Source: Thiotrichaceae bacterium (GTDB lineage: Bacteria; Pseudomonadota; Gammaproteobacteria; SZUA-140). From it: a DNA stretch of 64,000 nucleotides. Under the pieces are notes generated by a model, which was not told the origin of the DNA, searched no databases, and was given only the letters and a program-made list of their open reading frames with translations. A program made the translations under genes and the position numbers. The DNA lies in NCBI GenBank assembly GCA_002401765.2, contig NVTY02000061.1, positions 1 to 64,000 of the forward strand, read 5' to 3'. Positions 19,408-29,563 of this stretch are shown in pieces (position 1 is the stretch's first letter; every line of letters begins with the position of its first letter).

Positions 19408-19929
19408 CTATTTCTTTTTAACGGGGGCTAGCACCATCACCATCTGGCGCCCTTCCATCCGTGGAAATTGCTCAACCGTCCCGAGTTCTTTCAGGTCGAC
19501 TTCAATCCTTTGCAACAATTTTCGGCCTATCTCCTGATGAGCCATTTCGCGGCCACGGAATCTTAACGTGACCTTTGCCTTATCCCCGGCATCTAGAAAG
19601 CGAGTCAGGTTGCGTAGTTTTACCTGATAGTCGCCCTCTTCCGTCCCTGGTCGAAATTTTACTTCTTTTACCTGAATCTGTTTCTGCTTTTTCTTCGCAG
19701 CATGTTTCTTTTTGCTAAGCTCAAATAGATGCTTGCCAAAGTCCATAATTCGACAGACTGGCGGCTCTCCATTGGGTACGATCTCAACGAGATCCAGTTC
19801 AGCCTCTTCGGCCATCTTCATTGCATCATTGATTGCAACAACACCTGCTTGTTCGCCAGCGGCGTCAATCAAACGTACTTGCGGTACGTTGATTTCGTCA
19901 TTTAGGCGCAGATCTTTTTCTCCAGCGAT
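19408..19929 (-). CDS. infC: Translation initiation factor IF-3 with probable AUC start, 173 aa
   Basis: IF-3 binds the 30S subunit, keeps the subunits apart and checks start-codon pairing. The C-terminal domain contains [19 protein letters not shown] and [15 protein letters not shown]; the N-terminal domain has [21 protein letters not shown]. Without an upstream start the protein would lack its conserved N-terminus. In frame, the only start giving the family length is ATC at 19929, three bases after the thrS stop, with a perfect GGAGG eight bases upstream inside thrS. An in-frame TAG, the thrS stop, lies two codons further up, and no ATG, GTG or TTG lies between. E. coli infC uses AUU, which makes IF-3 regulate itself. 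AUC here implies the same control. Confidence 0.95.
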   Translation of the reverse strand: MAGEKDLRLNDEINVPQVRLIDAAGEQAGVVAINDAMKMAEEAELDLVEIVPNGEPPVCRIMDFGKHLFELSKKKHAAKKKQKQIQVKEVKFRPGTEEGDYQVKLRNLTRFLDAGDKAKVTLRFRGREMAHQEIGRKLLQRIEVDLKELGTVEQFPRMEGRQMVMVLAPVKKK

Positions 19930-19932
19930 TTC

Positions 19933-21858
19933 CTATTCCTCCAAAACAGCATGGCCGTGGCTCGCGATATCGGCATTAATATGATCTATAAAGGCATCAA
20001 GGGTCATGCTTCCAAGATCGTCGCCACTTCGCGTGCGCACAGCCACGAGATTACCATCGACTTCCCGATCCCCAATCACCAGCAAGTATGGTACACGTTG
20101 TAGTGTATGTTCCCGGATTTTAAAGCTTATCTTCTCATTTCTCAAGTCCGATTTCGCTCTAAGACCACGATCAATCAAGCTTTTGGTCACTTTCCCCACA
20201 TATTCGGACTGTTTATCGGTAATATTGAGCACCACCACATGCTGTGGTGAGAGCCAGGTGGGGAAAAAACCGGCGTGCTCTTCGATCAAAATCCCAATAA
20301 AACGCTCCAGTGAACCCAAAATCGCACGGTGCAACATGACCGGCACCTGCTTGGAGCCATCTTCAGCAATAAACTGTGCATCAAGGCGCCCAGGCATCGA
20401 AAAATCGACCTGAATGGTGCCGCACTGCCACACACGCCCCAGGCAATCCTTTAGTGAAAATTCAATCTTAGGGCCATAAAATGCACCTTCACCCGGTTGT
20501 AGATCCCAGTCCAGGCCCTTCGCATTCAACGCCTCTTCAAGCGCATGCTCCGATTTATCCCACTCAGCATCATCGCCCACGCGGTTTTCTGGGCGGGTCG
20601 AGAGTTTAATAATGATGTCATTAAAACCAAAATCAGCGTAAACCTGATACAGCAGATCAATAAAGGCAGAGACCTCACTCTGAATTTGCGCTTCAGTACA
20701 AAAAATATGGGCATCATCCTGCACAAAGTTGCGTAGGCGCATCAGGCCATGCAACGTTCCTGATGGCTCATTCCGCAAGCAAGAACCAAATTCAGCCATC
20801 CGTAATGGCAGATCACGATAGCTCTTCAGCCCTTGGTTGTAGATCTGAACGTGACATGGGCAGTTCATCGGTTTGATCGCGTATTCGCGATTTTCCGAAT
20901 GAGTGGTAAACATATCGTCACTGAATTTTTCCCAGTGGCCAGATTTAACCCATAGCGATTTATCCACTACCTGTGGCGTGCGCACCTCAGAATAGTCATT
21001 TCTCTTCAACACGTTACGGATATATTGTTCGACCTCGCGGTAGATCGTCCAACCGTTGTCATGCCAGAAAATCATCCCTGGTGCCTCTTCCTGGATGTGG
21101 TAGAGATCGAGTTTTTTGGCTATTTTGCGGTGATCACGTTTGCCGGCCTCTTCAAGGCGATGTAGGTAGCCCTTGAGCGCCTTTTTATCCTTCCAGGCAG
21201 TACCGTAGATACGTTGCAGCATTTCATTGTTTGAATCACCCCGCCAGTAGGCGCCCGCCAACTTCATCAGTTTAAAGTGTTTTAGCTTACCGGTACTCGG
21301 CGCATGCGGGCCGCGACAAAGATCGATGAAATCCCCTTGCTGATAAAGTGATAGCGCTTCATTGAGCGGAATTGCTTCAATCAACTCAGCTTTGTACTCC
21401 TCTCCCTTGTCACGGAAAAAACCGATCGCCTCTTCACGCACCATCACGCTACGTGTGATGGGAAGATTTTGAGAGACCAGCTCGCTCATCTTCTTTTCAA
21501 TCGCAGTCAGATCTTCCGGGGTAAAACTCTTTTCATAAGCGAAATCGTAATAAAAGCCATCTTCAATCACCGGACCGATGGTCACTTGTGCCGCAGGAAA
21601 TAGCAGTTTCACCGCCTGTGCCATCAGATGAGCAGTCGAGTGACGAATGATCTCCAGCCCTTCTTCATCACGATCAGTAATGATCACCACACTGACATCT
21701 TTTTCGATCAGGGTTGAGGCATCAACCAGCACCCCATCAATCTTGCCTGCGAGGGTTGCTTTGGCAAGCCCAGCACCGATTGATGCGGCGACATCCATCA
21801 ACGTGAGCGCCTGCTCGAATGGGCGTTGATTACCATCTGGAAGTGTTACTGTAGGCAT
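19933..21858 (-). CDS. thrS: Threonine--tRNA ligase, 641 aa
   Basis: ThrRS charges tRNA-Thr. The N-terminal TGS domain (about 1-60), the second additional editing domain with [15 protein letters not shown] (about 73-90), the class II core with [20 protein letters not shown] (motif 2) and the C-terminal anticodon-binding domain (about 535-641) are all present. The zinc ligands are visible in MNCPCH. Length is standard. It starts a thrS-infC-rpmI-rplT unit and its last codons hold the infC ribosome binding site. Confidence 0.97.
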   Translation of the reverse strand: MPTVTLPDGNQRPFEQALTLMDVAASIGAGLAKATLAGKIDGVLVDASTLIEKDVSVVIITDRDEEGLEIIRHSTAHLMAQAVKLLFPAAQVTIGPVIEDGFYYDFAYEKSFTPEDLTAIEKKMSELVSQNLPITRSVMVREEAIGFFRDKGEEYKAELIEAIPLNEALSLYQQGDFIDLCRGPHAPSTGKLKHFKLMKLAGAYWRGDSNNEMLQRIYGTAWKDKKALKGYLHRLEEAGKRDHRKIAKKLDLYHIQEEAPGMIFWHDNGWTIYREVEQYIRNVLKRNDYSEVRTPQVVDKSLWVKSGHWEKFSDDMFTTHSENREYAIKPMNCPCHVQIYNQGLKSYRDLPLRMAEFGSCLRNEPSGTLHGLMRLRNFVQDDAHIFCTEAQIQSEVSAFIDLLYQVYADFGFNDIIIKLSTRPENRVGDDAEWDKSEHALEEALNAKGLDWDLQPGEGAFYGPKIEFSLKDCLGRVWQCGTIQVDFSMPGRLDAQFIAEDGSKQVPVMLHRAILGSLERFIGILIEEHAGFFPTWLSPQHVVVLNITDKQSEYVGKVTKSLIDRGLRAKSDLRNEKISFKIREHTLQRVPYLLVIGDREVDGNLVAVRTRSGDDLGSMTLDAFIDHINADIASHGHAVLEE

Positions 21859-21931
21859 TTGCGGCTCTGGAATATCCGGCTAACTATAAAAAAGCACCGT
21901 ATATCGCGTTGATAAACAGTGCCATAAAGTC

Positions 21932-22008
21932 TGGTAGACGCGATTGGATTCGAACCAACGACCCCCACCATGTCAAGGTGGTGCTCTAACCAGCTGAGCT
22001 ACGCGTCT
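21932..22008 (-). tRNA. tRNA-Val (GAC)
   Basis: On the minus strand, acceptor AGACGCG pairs with CGCGTCT, D-stem GCTC pairs with GAGC, and anticodon stem CCACC pairs with GGTGG around TTGACAT, giving anticodon GAC. The T-loop is TTCGAAT and CCA is encoded. All stems pair over 77 bases. It lies just upstream of thrS on the same strand. Confidence 0.97.
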
Positions 22009-22109
22009 TCGTAGACGGCGTAAGATACAGGACTTAGCCCACTAATTTCAAGCAATAAAAGGAGTTAGCGCTATTTATTTTGGTAAAAATGGCAAAAAGA
22101 TAACCGGCA

Positions 22110-22808
22110 CTACTGGTCACTCGCAATACGGCGCGTCAAACGATAGCCGTGGTGATAGATTGATTCTAGCTGCCAGCCGTTTTCAGGGGCCAACCCTAGC
22201 TTTTTCCGTAAACGACTGACATGGGTATCGATTGTTCGTGTGGTGATATCCGCATTGATTCCCCACACCGTTTCAAGTAGTGACTCTCGGCTCAAAATAT
22301 GGCCAATTTCATTAAAAAAACAGACTGCAAGATCAAATTCTTTTGAGGTTAAGTTGACCAATTTTCCAGCAGATGTGATCGTCCGCTCACGCACATCAAT
22401 CACGAATGCTCCCAATGCAAGTTGCTGAACATCAATCGCCGCAGATGAATAACGGCGTGCCATCGCAGTAATACGCGCCAGCATCTCTTTAGGATCGACA
22501 GGTTTGACCATGTAATCATCCGCACCCATCTCTAATGCGGTAACAATATCTTCTTTATCATCTCTGGTAGTCGTGAAAAGTACCGGGGTTTGCCAGCAAT
22601 ATTGCTGGCGAATACGCTGTAGCACCCCAATCCCACTAATCCCCGGTAGCTCCCAGTCAAGAATAAACAGGCCGTAACTATCCCCATCAACACTATCAAG
22701 AAATTCTTCGCCAGTACTAAAGTGATCACAGTGATGGCCACTCATTTCCAGCAATGTCTTGATTAAGCGAGCTTGATACGGCTCATCTTCGAGTAACGCA
22801 ATCTTCAA
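22110..22808 (-). CDS. OmpR-family response regulator, orphan, 232 aa
   Basis: The receiver domain (about 1-118) has the acidic pair E7-D8, phospho-acceptor D51 in LDWELPG and K102 in VKPVD. The C-terminal winged-helix domain (about 130-230) ends with TIDTHVSRLRKKLGL, the OmpR/PhoB recognition helix. No histidine kinase is adjacent, so its partner is elsewhere. The start is a TTG at 22808 with GGAG nine bases before it; no ATG fits the conserved N-terminus. Target genes are unknown. Confidence 0.92.
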   Translation of the reverse strand: MKIALLEDEPYQARLIKTLLEMSGHHCDHFSTGEEFLDSVDGDSYGLFILDWELPGISGIGVLQRIRQQYCWQTPVLFTTTRDDKEDIVTALEMGADDYMVKPVDPKEMLARITAMARRYSSAAIDVQQLALGAFVIDVRERTITSAGKLVNLTSKEFDLAVCFFNEIGHILSRESLLETVWGINADITTRTIDTHVSRLRKKLGLAPENGWQLESIYHHGYRLTRRIASDQ

Positions 22809-23064
22809 GCGTTGGTTCTCCCCCGCAGGATTATCTGTGTATAATTTAACAGAAATAAGTACAGATTAGTAACGAATAAGATTAGATAATTGGAATGTTA
22901 GATAAACGACATGACATTTAATAAAACCGTTACGCGATGGAGGTCGATCAAGAGCGGGTTTATCACCATAAACAGCCACTAGACTGGACAAATCAGCGAC
23001 TATCATTCATATTTCCGCTTCAATTATCGATATTTCTTGTATCAAAATTTCAAAGAGAAACTCA

Positions 23065-24105
23065 ATGTCTGAATCATGGGATAAAAATAAAAGTAACGAT
23101 AGCTGGGCGCTACCAGAAGGCATGGATCCAATGAAGGTGATGCAGGTTGCATCTGGCTACTGGCATTCTTGCGCACTGCATGCGGCCAACCGATTAGATA
23201 TTTTTAATCTGTTGGATGGCGCCTCCAAAACGCTTGATGAGCTGACCGCCGCAACGGGTGCAGATCGTCGCTGCCTGGGTGGGCTATTAAGTGCGCTTGT
23301 TGCGATCGATTTTCTTGCACGCGATGGTGATACCTTCAGCAACAACCAGTTTGGAAAAACCTTCCTCACCAGTTCTAGCCAGTTTTACCAGGGCGGTATC
23401 GTCTATATGTTTGAAAACTGGTATGAGGCATGGGGTGGTCTATACAACACCGTGATGACAGGAAAACCATCCGCACTGATGCATCAGGAATACTCAGATC
23501 AGGAGACCCGAGACTACATGATGGGGATGCATAACCGCGCACTTTCTCAGTCAGACGTACTGACTGGCATGGTTGACCTAAAGGGTAAAAAACGACTGAT
23601 GGATGTTGGCTGTGGCCCGTCCACTTTCTCAGTTAAGTTTTGTGAACGCTACGAAGGTCTTAATGCTGTGGCAATGGATCGCGCGCAAAACCTGGAAATT
23701 GCGCAGGAAATCGTTAACCAATTCAACATGCAAGACCGCGTGGAGCTACGTGCTGGTGATTACAATGCTGACAGCCTTGGCGATAATAATGATGCGATGT
23801 TGCTTTCATCGATGACTAACCAGGAATCGCCCGAAAACATTAAGAAGCTGCTGCTGAAATGTTATGACTCGATGAACAAAGATGGTGTCATCATGATTCA
23901 AGAACAGCTATTAAATCCAGAGAAAAATGGGCCAGAGCTTGCCGCAATGATCGGTGTTAATCAGATCATCAACACCATTGGTGGTTCGTCTTATTCAACC
24001 ACTGAAATGAAAGCGATTATGAATGACGTTGGTTTTGTTGAGATTAAAGCGGAACAGATGCCTGCCCCTAGCCCTTTTATGTTACTGACTGGCTATAAAC
24101 GTTAA
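23065..24105 (+). CDS. Methyltransferase family 2 type SAM-dependent methyltransferase, 346 aa
   Basis: The N-terminal dimerisation domain (about 20-115) is the winged-helix type found in plant-like O-methyltransferases, BchU/CrtF and DsyB. The C-terminal Rossmann domain (about 165-330) carries the SAM site LMDVGCGPSTFSVKF, then VAMDRAQ and RVELRAGDYN. The substrate cannot be read from sequence: small-molecule O-methylation or an S-methylation as in DsyB are both possible. It stands alone, with its own strong terminator 22 bases downstream and a 256-base upstream region. The ATG at 23065 has an AGAG-type weak ribosome binding site. Confidence 0.85.
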   Translation: MSESWDKNKSNDSWALPEGMDPMKVMQVASGYWHSCALHAANRLDIFNLLDGASKTLDELTAATGADRRCLGGLLSALVAIDFLARDGDTFSNNQFGKTFLTSSSQFYQGGIVYMFENWYEAWGGLYNTVMTGKPSALMHQEYSDQETRDYMMGMHNRALSQSDVLTGMVDLKGKKRLMDVGCGPSTFSVKFCERYEGLNAVAMDRAQNLEIAQEIVNQFNMQDRVELRAGDYNADSLGDNNDAMLLSSMTNQESPENIKKLLLKCYDSMNKDGVIMIQEQLLNPEKNGPELAAMIGVNQIINTIGGSSYSTTEMKAIMNDVGFVEIKAEQMPAPSPFMLLTGYKR

Positions 24106-24126
24106 GCAACCTAATCTGCAACAAAA

Positions 24127-24161
24127 CAAAAAGCCCGGATCACATGATCCGGGCTTTTTTT
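24127..24161. terminator. Strong bidirectional intrinsic terminator
   Basis: GCCCGGATC (24133-24141), loop ACAT and GATCCGGGC (24146-24154) are perfect arms, with seven T bases after and six A bases before. It therefore works for both the methyltransferase gene (plus) and the convergent DUF4389 gene (minus). Confidence 0.95.
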
Positions 24162-24181
24162 ACACCTTTTAATCAATAAAC

Positions 24182-24574
24182 TTAAGCAGACGCTTTAATC
24201 TCTTCTGTGACCTCGACCTTATCCCTGCTAACAATTGGTTTTTTAGGCGCAGGCCACTTGCCGAATGGAAATGGTTTTTCATCCGTCTGATACGTTTGAA
24301 ATTTAGCAATTAATGCCACATATTGCGAAATGCTATCACCAAATGCCATTAATTTAGGCTGATGCTCGCCTTGTGAAATACGATAAACAAACTGCATCAA
24401 CATGGTCAATCCAATAACAAACTCACTTATTCGAAGTGCTATCCAGAACAGCACCATAAAAACAAGCCTTAACCACTGCTCGCCCAAATCACTCTTTTTA
24501 TCGGCTGCTACATCCCCAGGTGAAACTGTTTCTGCGGTACTATCGATTGCTTGCCCTTCTTCGTGCTGACTCAT
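24182..24574 (-). CDS. DUF4389 membrane protein, 130 aa
   Basis: One long hydrophobic region at about residues 35-62 (LRLVFMVLFWIALRISEFVI), with the pattern R-L-x-x-M-x-L-x-x-x-x-x-R-x-S-E-x, and the downstream GEHQPKLMAFGDSISQYVALIAKFQTY block match DUF4389 proteins. N- and C-termini are charged and probably cytoplasmic. The function of the family is unknown. GGGGGAG lies just before the ATG. Confidence 0.87.
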   Translation of the reverse strand: MSQHEEGQAIDSTAETVSPGDVAADKKSDLGEQWLRLVFMVLFWIALRISEFVIGLTMLMQFVYRISQGEHQPKLMAFGDSISQYVALIAKFQTYQTDEKPFPFGKWPAPKKPIVSRDKVEVTEEIKASA

Positions 24575-25013
24575 GACTCCCCCTTTATCGTTGATTAACA
24601 GATTGAATCTAAGACGCTATGCGTTGAAACAACCCGACACAAGCGTTGAACATATGAAAAACGCCATCCATGTGAAGCGACTTTACACAAAAATCGACCA
24701 CGGCGTCATCTTAAATTGTCTGTTGCTAGCAGTAGCAAGCGCCCTCTTCTCAACGGGGGCACACGATGAATGAAGAACATAATAAAACACAACAAGATAG
24801 ATGTACTTTCGTTAATAGTACTTGATGCAGAGATTGTTTTTTGACACAAGCTGTCAGTGTCGCAAACACTTTAGGGCGTAGCCCGCAAACGTACGAGATC
24901 AAGAACCGTACCATATTTTCGATTTTACTCGCCTAAAATACCATCGCATAATACATAGCTTTGGAGGCTTAAAAGAAGCACCATGATTGGCATCGATGAT
25001 TCTCTGCTGCGAA
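24575..25013. other. 439-base gap without a supported gene
   Basis: No convincing gene, RNA or repeat is visible. Short open frames in it lack ribosome binding sites and recognisable motifs. It presumably contains the promoter of the DUF4389 gene at its left end and the 3' region of the minus-strand gene at its right. Confidence 0.5.
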
Positions 25014-25772
25014 TTATTTGGCATCAATCTTGGCTATGTTGCTCACAAACGCTTCAAACTCAATGTTGTATTTACCTTGGCACTGACTTGCTCTCGCTTG
25101 TAACTGTGTCATATTCAGGACACTGGGTGACTTAAACGCAAACAGCAAAATATTTTTTTGATTTTTAAAGGCCATACATAGGCTGATATTTGAGAAAGAG
25201 CACCGCAATGCGGTCAGAGTATCCGTGAACTCTTTTTCATTTTTGACGAGCAGGTTGATGACCAGCACCCCGCTCGATGACAAGTGATGAAAACAGCGCG
25301 CCATAAAAGCCGGGGTATGCATAAAATTAGGTAGCGCATCCCCGTCATGAAGATCAACAAGCATCACGTTGACATTTTTCTTCTTGATTCTTTTTAAATA
25401 GGCAAAGGCATCCGCAATTTCTATATTGACCTGAGCCTTTGGCGGAAAGGGAGATAAAGCAAAATATTTTTCCCCAATTTTTACTACTTTATCATTAATT
25501 TCGACGGCCGTTATTTCAAGCCCTGGAAACCAATGAGTGAGAAAATGAATGATACTGCCACCGCCCAGGCCCAATAGCAGCATGGATTGTGGTTGCGGCT
25601 GGAAAATCAAAAAACTCATCATTGCTCGAGTGTGTGGTAGCAGTAATTTCTCTTTTTGAACCATATCTAACTGGCTTTGTATCGCAAGCTTATCTTGAAT
25701 ATATAGAGAACGTACACTGCCATCCTGCCATACTTCAAGATTCCCCCAGGGTGTCTCCTCAGCAACTAGCAT
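25014..25772 (-). CDS. Spermidine-synthase-like (SpeE fold) protein, 252 aa
   Basis: The central Rossmann fold has the SpeE-type nucleotide site MLLLGLGGGSIIHFL followed by ITAVEINDKVVKIG, and VMLVDLHDGDALPNFMHT in the position of the aminopropyltransferase active-site loop. The polyamine-binding Asp pair of true spermidine synthases is not clearly conserved, so this belongs to the broad SpeE-like group common in proteobacteria and may not make spermidine. I prefer the ATG at 25772 (MLVAEETPWGN), since homologues I recall begin there; a TTG at 25817 would add 15 basic residues. Neither has a good ribosome binding site. Confidence 0.82.
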   Translation of the reverse strand: MLVAEETPWGNLEVWQDGSVRSLYIQDKLAIQSQLDMVQKEKLLLPHTRAMMSFLIFQPQPQSMLLLGLGGGSIIHFLTHWFPGLEITAVEINDKVVKIGEKYFALSPFPPKAQVNIEIADAFAYLKRIKKKNVNVMLVDLHDGDALPNFMHTPAFMARCFHHLSSSGVLVINLLVKNEKEFTDTLTALRCSFSNISLCMAFKNQKNILLFAFKSPSVLNMTQLQARASQCQGKYNIEFEAFVSNIAKIDAK

Positions 25773-25883
25773 CTGTTTTTTAACTTTCAATAGCGACCTC
25801 TTTTTGGAGAGTATCAACGATACTATCGACTAAATTTAAACGAGAAAATGGGGCGGCATGGCTGCTATGTCCACTCATCCCTT

Positions 25884-26366
25884 CTACTGGCCCGAATAAT
25901 AAACCCCGCCTTTATACTTTTTCCCATCTATTGTTTTAAACAGAACCATCATCTGATGCCTGCCTTCATGACCTAAGTCATAACCGGCCATTAACCAATC
26001 ACCCATCCTCATCGTGTTTTTTGTTTCTGACTCACCGTTGGGATGTATCACTTTGGTGTTCATGGTGATGTTGGTCAGCGCCTTCCCTCCGCTCTCTACT
26101 TTGATCATAAAATCATGGCTCCCTCCCATCTCCTTACCCGGCTTGGCTTTCATAATATGAAAACTAACGTCGAAACCATCAATCTCTTTTTTCTTCAAAA
26201 ACATTTTATTCATGGCTGAATCGTGGTGATCATCACCCATACCAGCACCATGATCATGATCATGATCATGATCACTAGAGGCGTATAAAGGCCCGGTTAT
26301 TATCAACAAAGCAGCAAAGGTAATAGCCGATAAAAGTACTCGCTGTTTTTGGATAGGATTATTCAT
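25884..26366 (-). CDS. Exported His/Met-rich protein of the copper/silver efflux operon, 160 aa
   Basis: A signal peptide (about 1-30, ending in LYAS) is followed by SDHDHDHDHG and a GDDHHDS stretch, a typical flexible metal-capture tail. The rest (about 55-160) looks like an Ig-like FixH/YtkA-type periplasmic domain, with many Met residues (MNTKV, NTMRMGDWLMAG, RHQMMVLF). It lies 47 bases after cusA, where some systems carry the CusF chaperone, so I infer a periplasmic metal-binding chaperone. It is not homologous to CusF as far as I can see. The ATG has GGAG six bases upstream. Confidence 0.78.
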   Translation of the reverse strand: MNNPIQKQRVLLSAITFAALLIITGPLYASSDHDHDHDHGAGMGDDHHDSAMNKMFLKKKEIDGFDVSFHIMKAKPGKEMGGSHDFMIKVESGGKALTNITMNTKVIHPNGESETKNTMRMGDWLMAGYDLGHEGRHQMMVLFKTIDGKKYKGGVYYSGQ

Positions 26367-26413
26367 TGATCACTCCATTGTCAAAAATCACATCTAAAAT
26401 AGATGGTTAATAT

Positions 26414-29400
26414 TTACCATGCTTGCTGCTTATACTTTTCCTGCATTTGCAATACCACACCGTAGATAACGGGCAGTACCAATAGACATAAGAGCGTGAC
26501 CGTGATCATGCCACCCACCATCGGTGCGGCGATGCGTTGCATCACCTCGGAGCCAGTCCCGCTGCCCCACATAATGGGTAATAGTCCGGCGATGGTAGCG
26601 GTGGCCGTCATCGCGATAGGACGTACACGCTCGGAGGTGCCGCGATGTACTGCCGCCATGATTTCGGCTCCATTCAAACGACTCCCTTTTTCTTTGTACC
26701 GCTTAGCGATTTCTTGATCAATAAAGGTAAGCACCAATACGCCGACCTCCGCGGCAATACCGGCGAGGGCAATAAAGCCGACAATCACCGCAACCGATAT
26801 ATTGAAACCCAATAGATAGATCAGCCAGAAACCGCCAATCAATCCAAACGGGATGGAGAACATCACCACTAAGGGTGCCGTAATGTTGCGGAAATTAAAG
26901 TAGAGCAGCAGAAAAATAATCAACAAGGTCGCGGGCACAACAATGCGCAACCTTTCGGCGGCTCGTTCCATATATTCAAACTGCCCAGACCAAACGAGGT
27001 GATAACCCGCTGGAATCTTAACTTGGCTGGCAACAATTTCTTTTGCTTTGGCTACATAACCACCGATATCTGAAGTTTTAATATCCACATAGACCCAGGC
27101 GTTGGGACGAGAGTTCTCACTTTTAATGCTGGGTGGCCCGCGTCGCAACACCAAGTCGGCCACCAACGATAGGGGGATTTGTGCGCCAGTCGGCGTGGGA
27201 ATCAAAACACGTTTCAGGCTATCCAGGTTGTCGCGTAGTTCACGCGGATAACGCAAATTAATCGGGTAGCGTTCGAGACCTTCAACCGTATAGGTGATAT
27301 TCATGCCGCCGATGGCCGTCTGAATCACGTCTTGCACATCGCCGGTAGTCAGTCCATAACGCGAAGCTTCTTTGCGATCGATATCGAAATCAAGGTAGTA
27401 ACCGCCAGCGGTCTTGTCGGCAAAAGCAGAGAGCGTTTCAGGCAGTTGTTTCAGCGCCTGCTCGATCTCACTGCCGACCTTTTCCAATACATTCAAGTCC
27501 GGCCCGCTGATTTTGATGCCGATGGGGGTTTTGATACCCGTGGAGAGCATGTCGATACGGGTTTTGATCGGCATCGTCCACGCATTGGATAGGCCGGGGA
27601 ATTTAATCGCCGCATCCATCTCATCCATCAGCATCTTCACCGTTTTATTGGGCTCAGGCCATTCGTCTTTGGGCTTGAGTCGAATGGTCGTTTCAAGCAT
27701 CGACAGTGGTGCCGGATCAGTGGCTGTTTCTGCCCGCCCCACTTTGCCGAAGACATGCAGCACTTCGGGAAATGTTTTGAGGATCTTGTCTGTCTGCTGC
27801 AATAATTCTTTGGCCTTGGTGATCGAAATCCCCGGGTAAGTGGTTGGCATGTAAAGAATGTCACCTTCGTTGAGCGGTGGCATAAATTCACTGCCCAACT
27901 TGTTGATCGGGTAAAGCGTCAGCAGCAATAATATCAGCGCTAGCCCCAAGGTGGGCCAGCGCCAGTGAATGGCAAAATTCAAGGTCGGTTTATGCACAAA
28001 ATGGAGAAAGCGGTTCAGCGGATTTTTCGACTCTGCGGGGATTTTTCCGCGAATAAAATAGCCCATCAGCACTGGCACCAGCGTGATCGCCAAAATCGCT
28101 GCCGCCGCCATCGCATAGGTTTTAGTAAACGCAAGGGGTGCAAACAATCGCCCCTCTTGTGCTTGTAGCGTAAAGACCGGCAGGAAGGAAACGGTAATGA
28201 TCAATAGTGAGAAAAAGAGCGCCGGGCCAACCTCTTTGGATGCCGTAGATACCGCCTGCCAACGTTCAGAAGCACGCAACTCACGGCCTTTCTCTGCTAC
28301 CATTTTTTCAAGGTGTTTGTGACAATTTTCAATCATCACGATGGCCCCATCCACCATCACGCCAATCGCAATAGCGATGCCGCCAAGCGACATGATATTA
28401 GCGTTGATGCCTTGCCATTTCATGATGATAAAGGCGAGCAAGATGCCGATCGGCAGCGAGACGATCACCACCAATGCCGAACGAGCATGTAATAGAAATA
28501 GAATCGCAATGATCGCGACGACGATCAGTTCTTCGATCAACTTTTCTTGCAGGTTGGTGACCGCGCGCTCAATCAGGTCACCCCGATCATAGACGGGTAC
28601 AATTTCAACCCCTGCCGGCAGACCGGGTTTGAGTGATTCCAGCTTGGCGCGCACACGTTCGATCACCGCCATCGCATTTTCACCGTAGCGCATAATCACC
28701 ACACCACCCACCACTTCACCTTCACCATTCAACTCAGCCGCACCTCGCCGCAATTCTGGCCCCAGATGCACATGCGCGACATCTTGCAAACGAATCGGGG
28801 TGCCGTTTTCGTCAACCCCAACTGGAATCACATTGAGATCTTCAATCGACTGGATATAACCCAAACCGCGCACCATATATTCGGTCTCGGCCATCTCGAT
28901 CAACTTACCGCCGACATCGTTGTTGGAACGTTGGATCGCGTATTTAATTTTTGACAGTGGGATGTTGTAGGCCAGCAGCGCGTTAGGATCGACTTCAACT
29001 TGATACTGTTTGACGTAACCGCCCACGGAAGCAACCTCGGAAACCCCTTCTACGGTCTGCAAGGGGTAACGCAGGTACCAGTCTTGAATAGAGCGCAGCT
29101 CAGCCAAGTCAGTGTTGCCGGTTTTATCCACCAGCGCATATTGATAAATCCAACCGACACCGGTCGCATCTGGCCCTAGTGACGGCGTTAAACCCGGCGG
29201 TAAGCGAGCACTGACATAGTTGAGGTATTCCAGCACCCGCGAGCGCGCCCAGTACATATCCGTACCATCGTCAAAAATGATGTAGACAAAGGAAAGACCA
29301 AAAAAGGAGTAGCCGCGCACGACTTTGGCGTTAGGCACCGCTAACATCGCAGTGGTAAGCGGATAGGTCACTTGATCCTCAACCACCTGCGGTGCTTGAC

Positions 29401-29563
29401 CAGGATACTCAGTAAAAATGATAACCTGAACATCTGACAAATCGGGGATCGCATCCAGCGGCGTGTTTTTCATCGACCACAGCCCCGTTGCGACAATCAT
29501 CACCGTCGCGATGAGGATCAAAAAGCGGTTGTGCAGGGAAGCATCAATGATGCGGGTGATCAT
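26414..29563 (-). CDS. cusA: Heavy-metal RND efflux pump CusA/CzcA family, 1049 aa
   Basis: This is the inner-membrane proton antiporter of a tripartite efflux pump. Twelve membrane helices with two large periplasmic loops, the N-terminal SLHNRFLILIATVMIVATGLW and the HME-RND signature GVMVDGAIVMIEN (with the proton-relay acidic residues) are visible. The segment TMPIKTRIDMLSTGIKTPIGIK matches the CusA region that contributes a copper-binding methionine, so Cu(I)/Ag(I) is more likely than Zn/Co/Cd. The ATG overlaps the cusB stop by four bases. Length is standard. Confidence 0.94.
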   Translation of the reverse strand: MITRIIDASLHNRFLILIATVMIVATGLWSMKNTPLDAIPDLSDVQVIIFTEYPGQAPQVVEDQVTYPLTTAMLAVPNAKVVRGYSFFGLSFVYIIFDDGTDMYWARSRVLEYLNYVSARLPPGLTPSLGPDATGVGWIYQYALVDKTGNTDLAELRSIQDWYLRYPLQTVEGVSEVASVGGYVKQYQVEVDPNALLAYNIPLSKIKYAIQRSNNDVGGKLIEMAETEYMVRGLGYIQSIEDLNVIPVGVDENGTPIRLQDVAHVHLGPELRRGAAELNGEGEVVGGVVIMRYGENAMAVIERVRAKLESLKPGLPAGVEIVPVYDRGDLIERAVTNLQEKLIEELIVVAIIAILFLLHARSALVVIVSLPIGILLAFIIMKWQGINANIMSLGGIAIAIGVMVDGAIVMIENCHKHLEKMVAEKGRELRASERWQAVSTASKEVGPALFFSLLIITVSFLPVFTLQAQEGRLFAPLAFTKTYAMAAAAILAITLVPVLMGYFIRGKIPAESKNPLNRFLHFVHKPTLNFAIHWRWPTLGLALILLLLTLYPINKLGSEFMPPLNEGDILYMPTTYPGISITKAKELLQQTDKILKTFPEVLHVFGKVGRAETATDPAPLSMLETTIRLKPKDEWPEPNKTVKMLMDEMDAAIKFPGLSNAWTMPIKTRIDMLSTGIKTPIGIKISGPDLNVLEKVGSEIEQALKQLPETLSAFADKTAGGYYLDFDIDRKEASRYGLTTGDVQDVIQTAIGGMNITYTVEGLERYPINLRYPRELRDNLDSLKRVLIPTPTGAQIPLSLVADLVLRRGPPSIKSENSRPNAWVYVDIKTSDIGGYVAKAKEIVASQVKIPAGYHLVWSGQFEYMERAAERLRIVVPATLLIIFLLLYFNFRNITAPLVVMFSIPFGLIGGFWLIYLLGFNISVAVIVGFIALAGIAAEVGVLVLTFIDQEIAKRYKEKGSRLNGAEIMAAVHRGTSERVRPIAMTATATIAGLLPIMWGSGTGSEVMQRIAAPMVGGMITVTLLCLLVLPVIYGVVLQMQEKYKQQAW

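Noticed and set aside
22937..23134. Plus-strand open frame before the methyltransferase gene
   Set aside because: It overlaps the methyltransferase start and has no family resemblance or good ribosome binding site.
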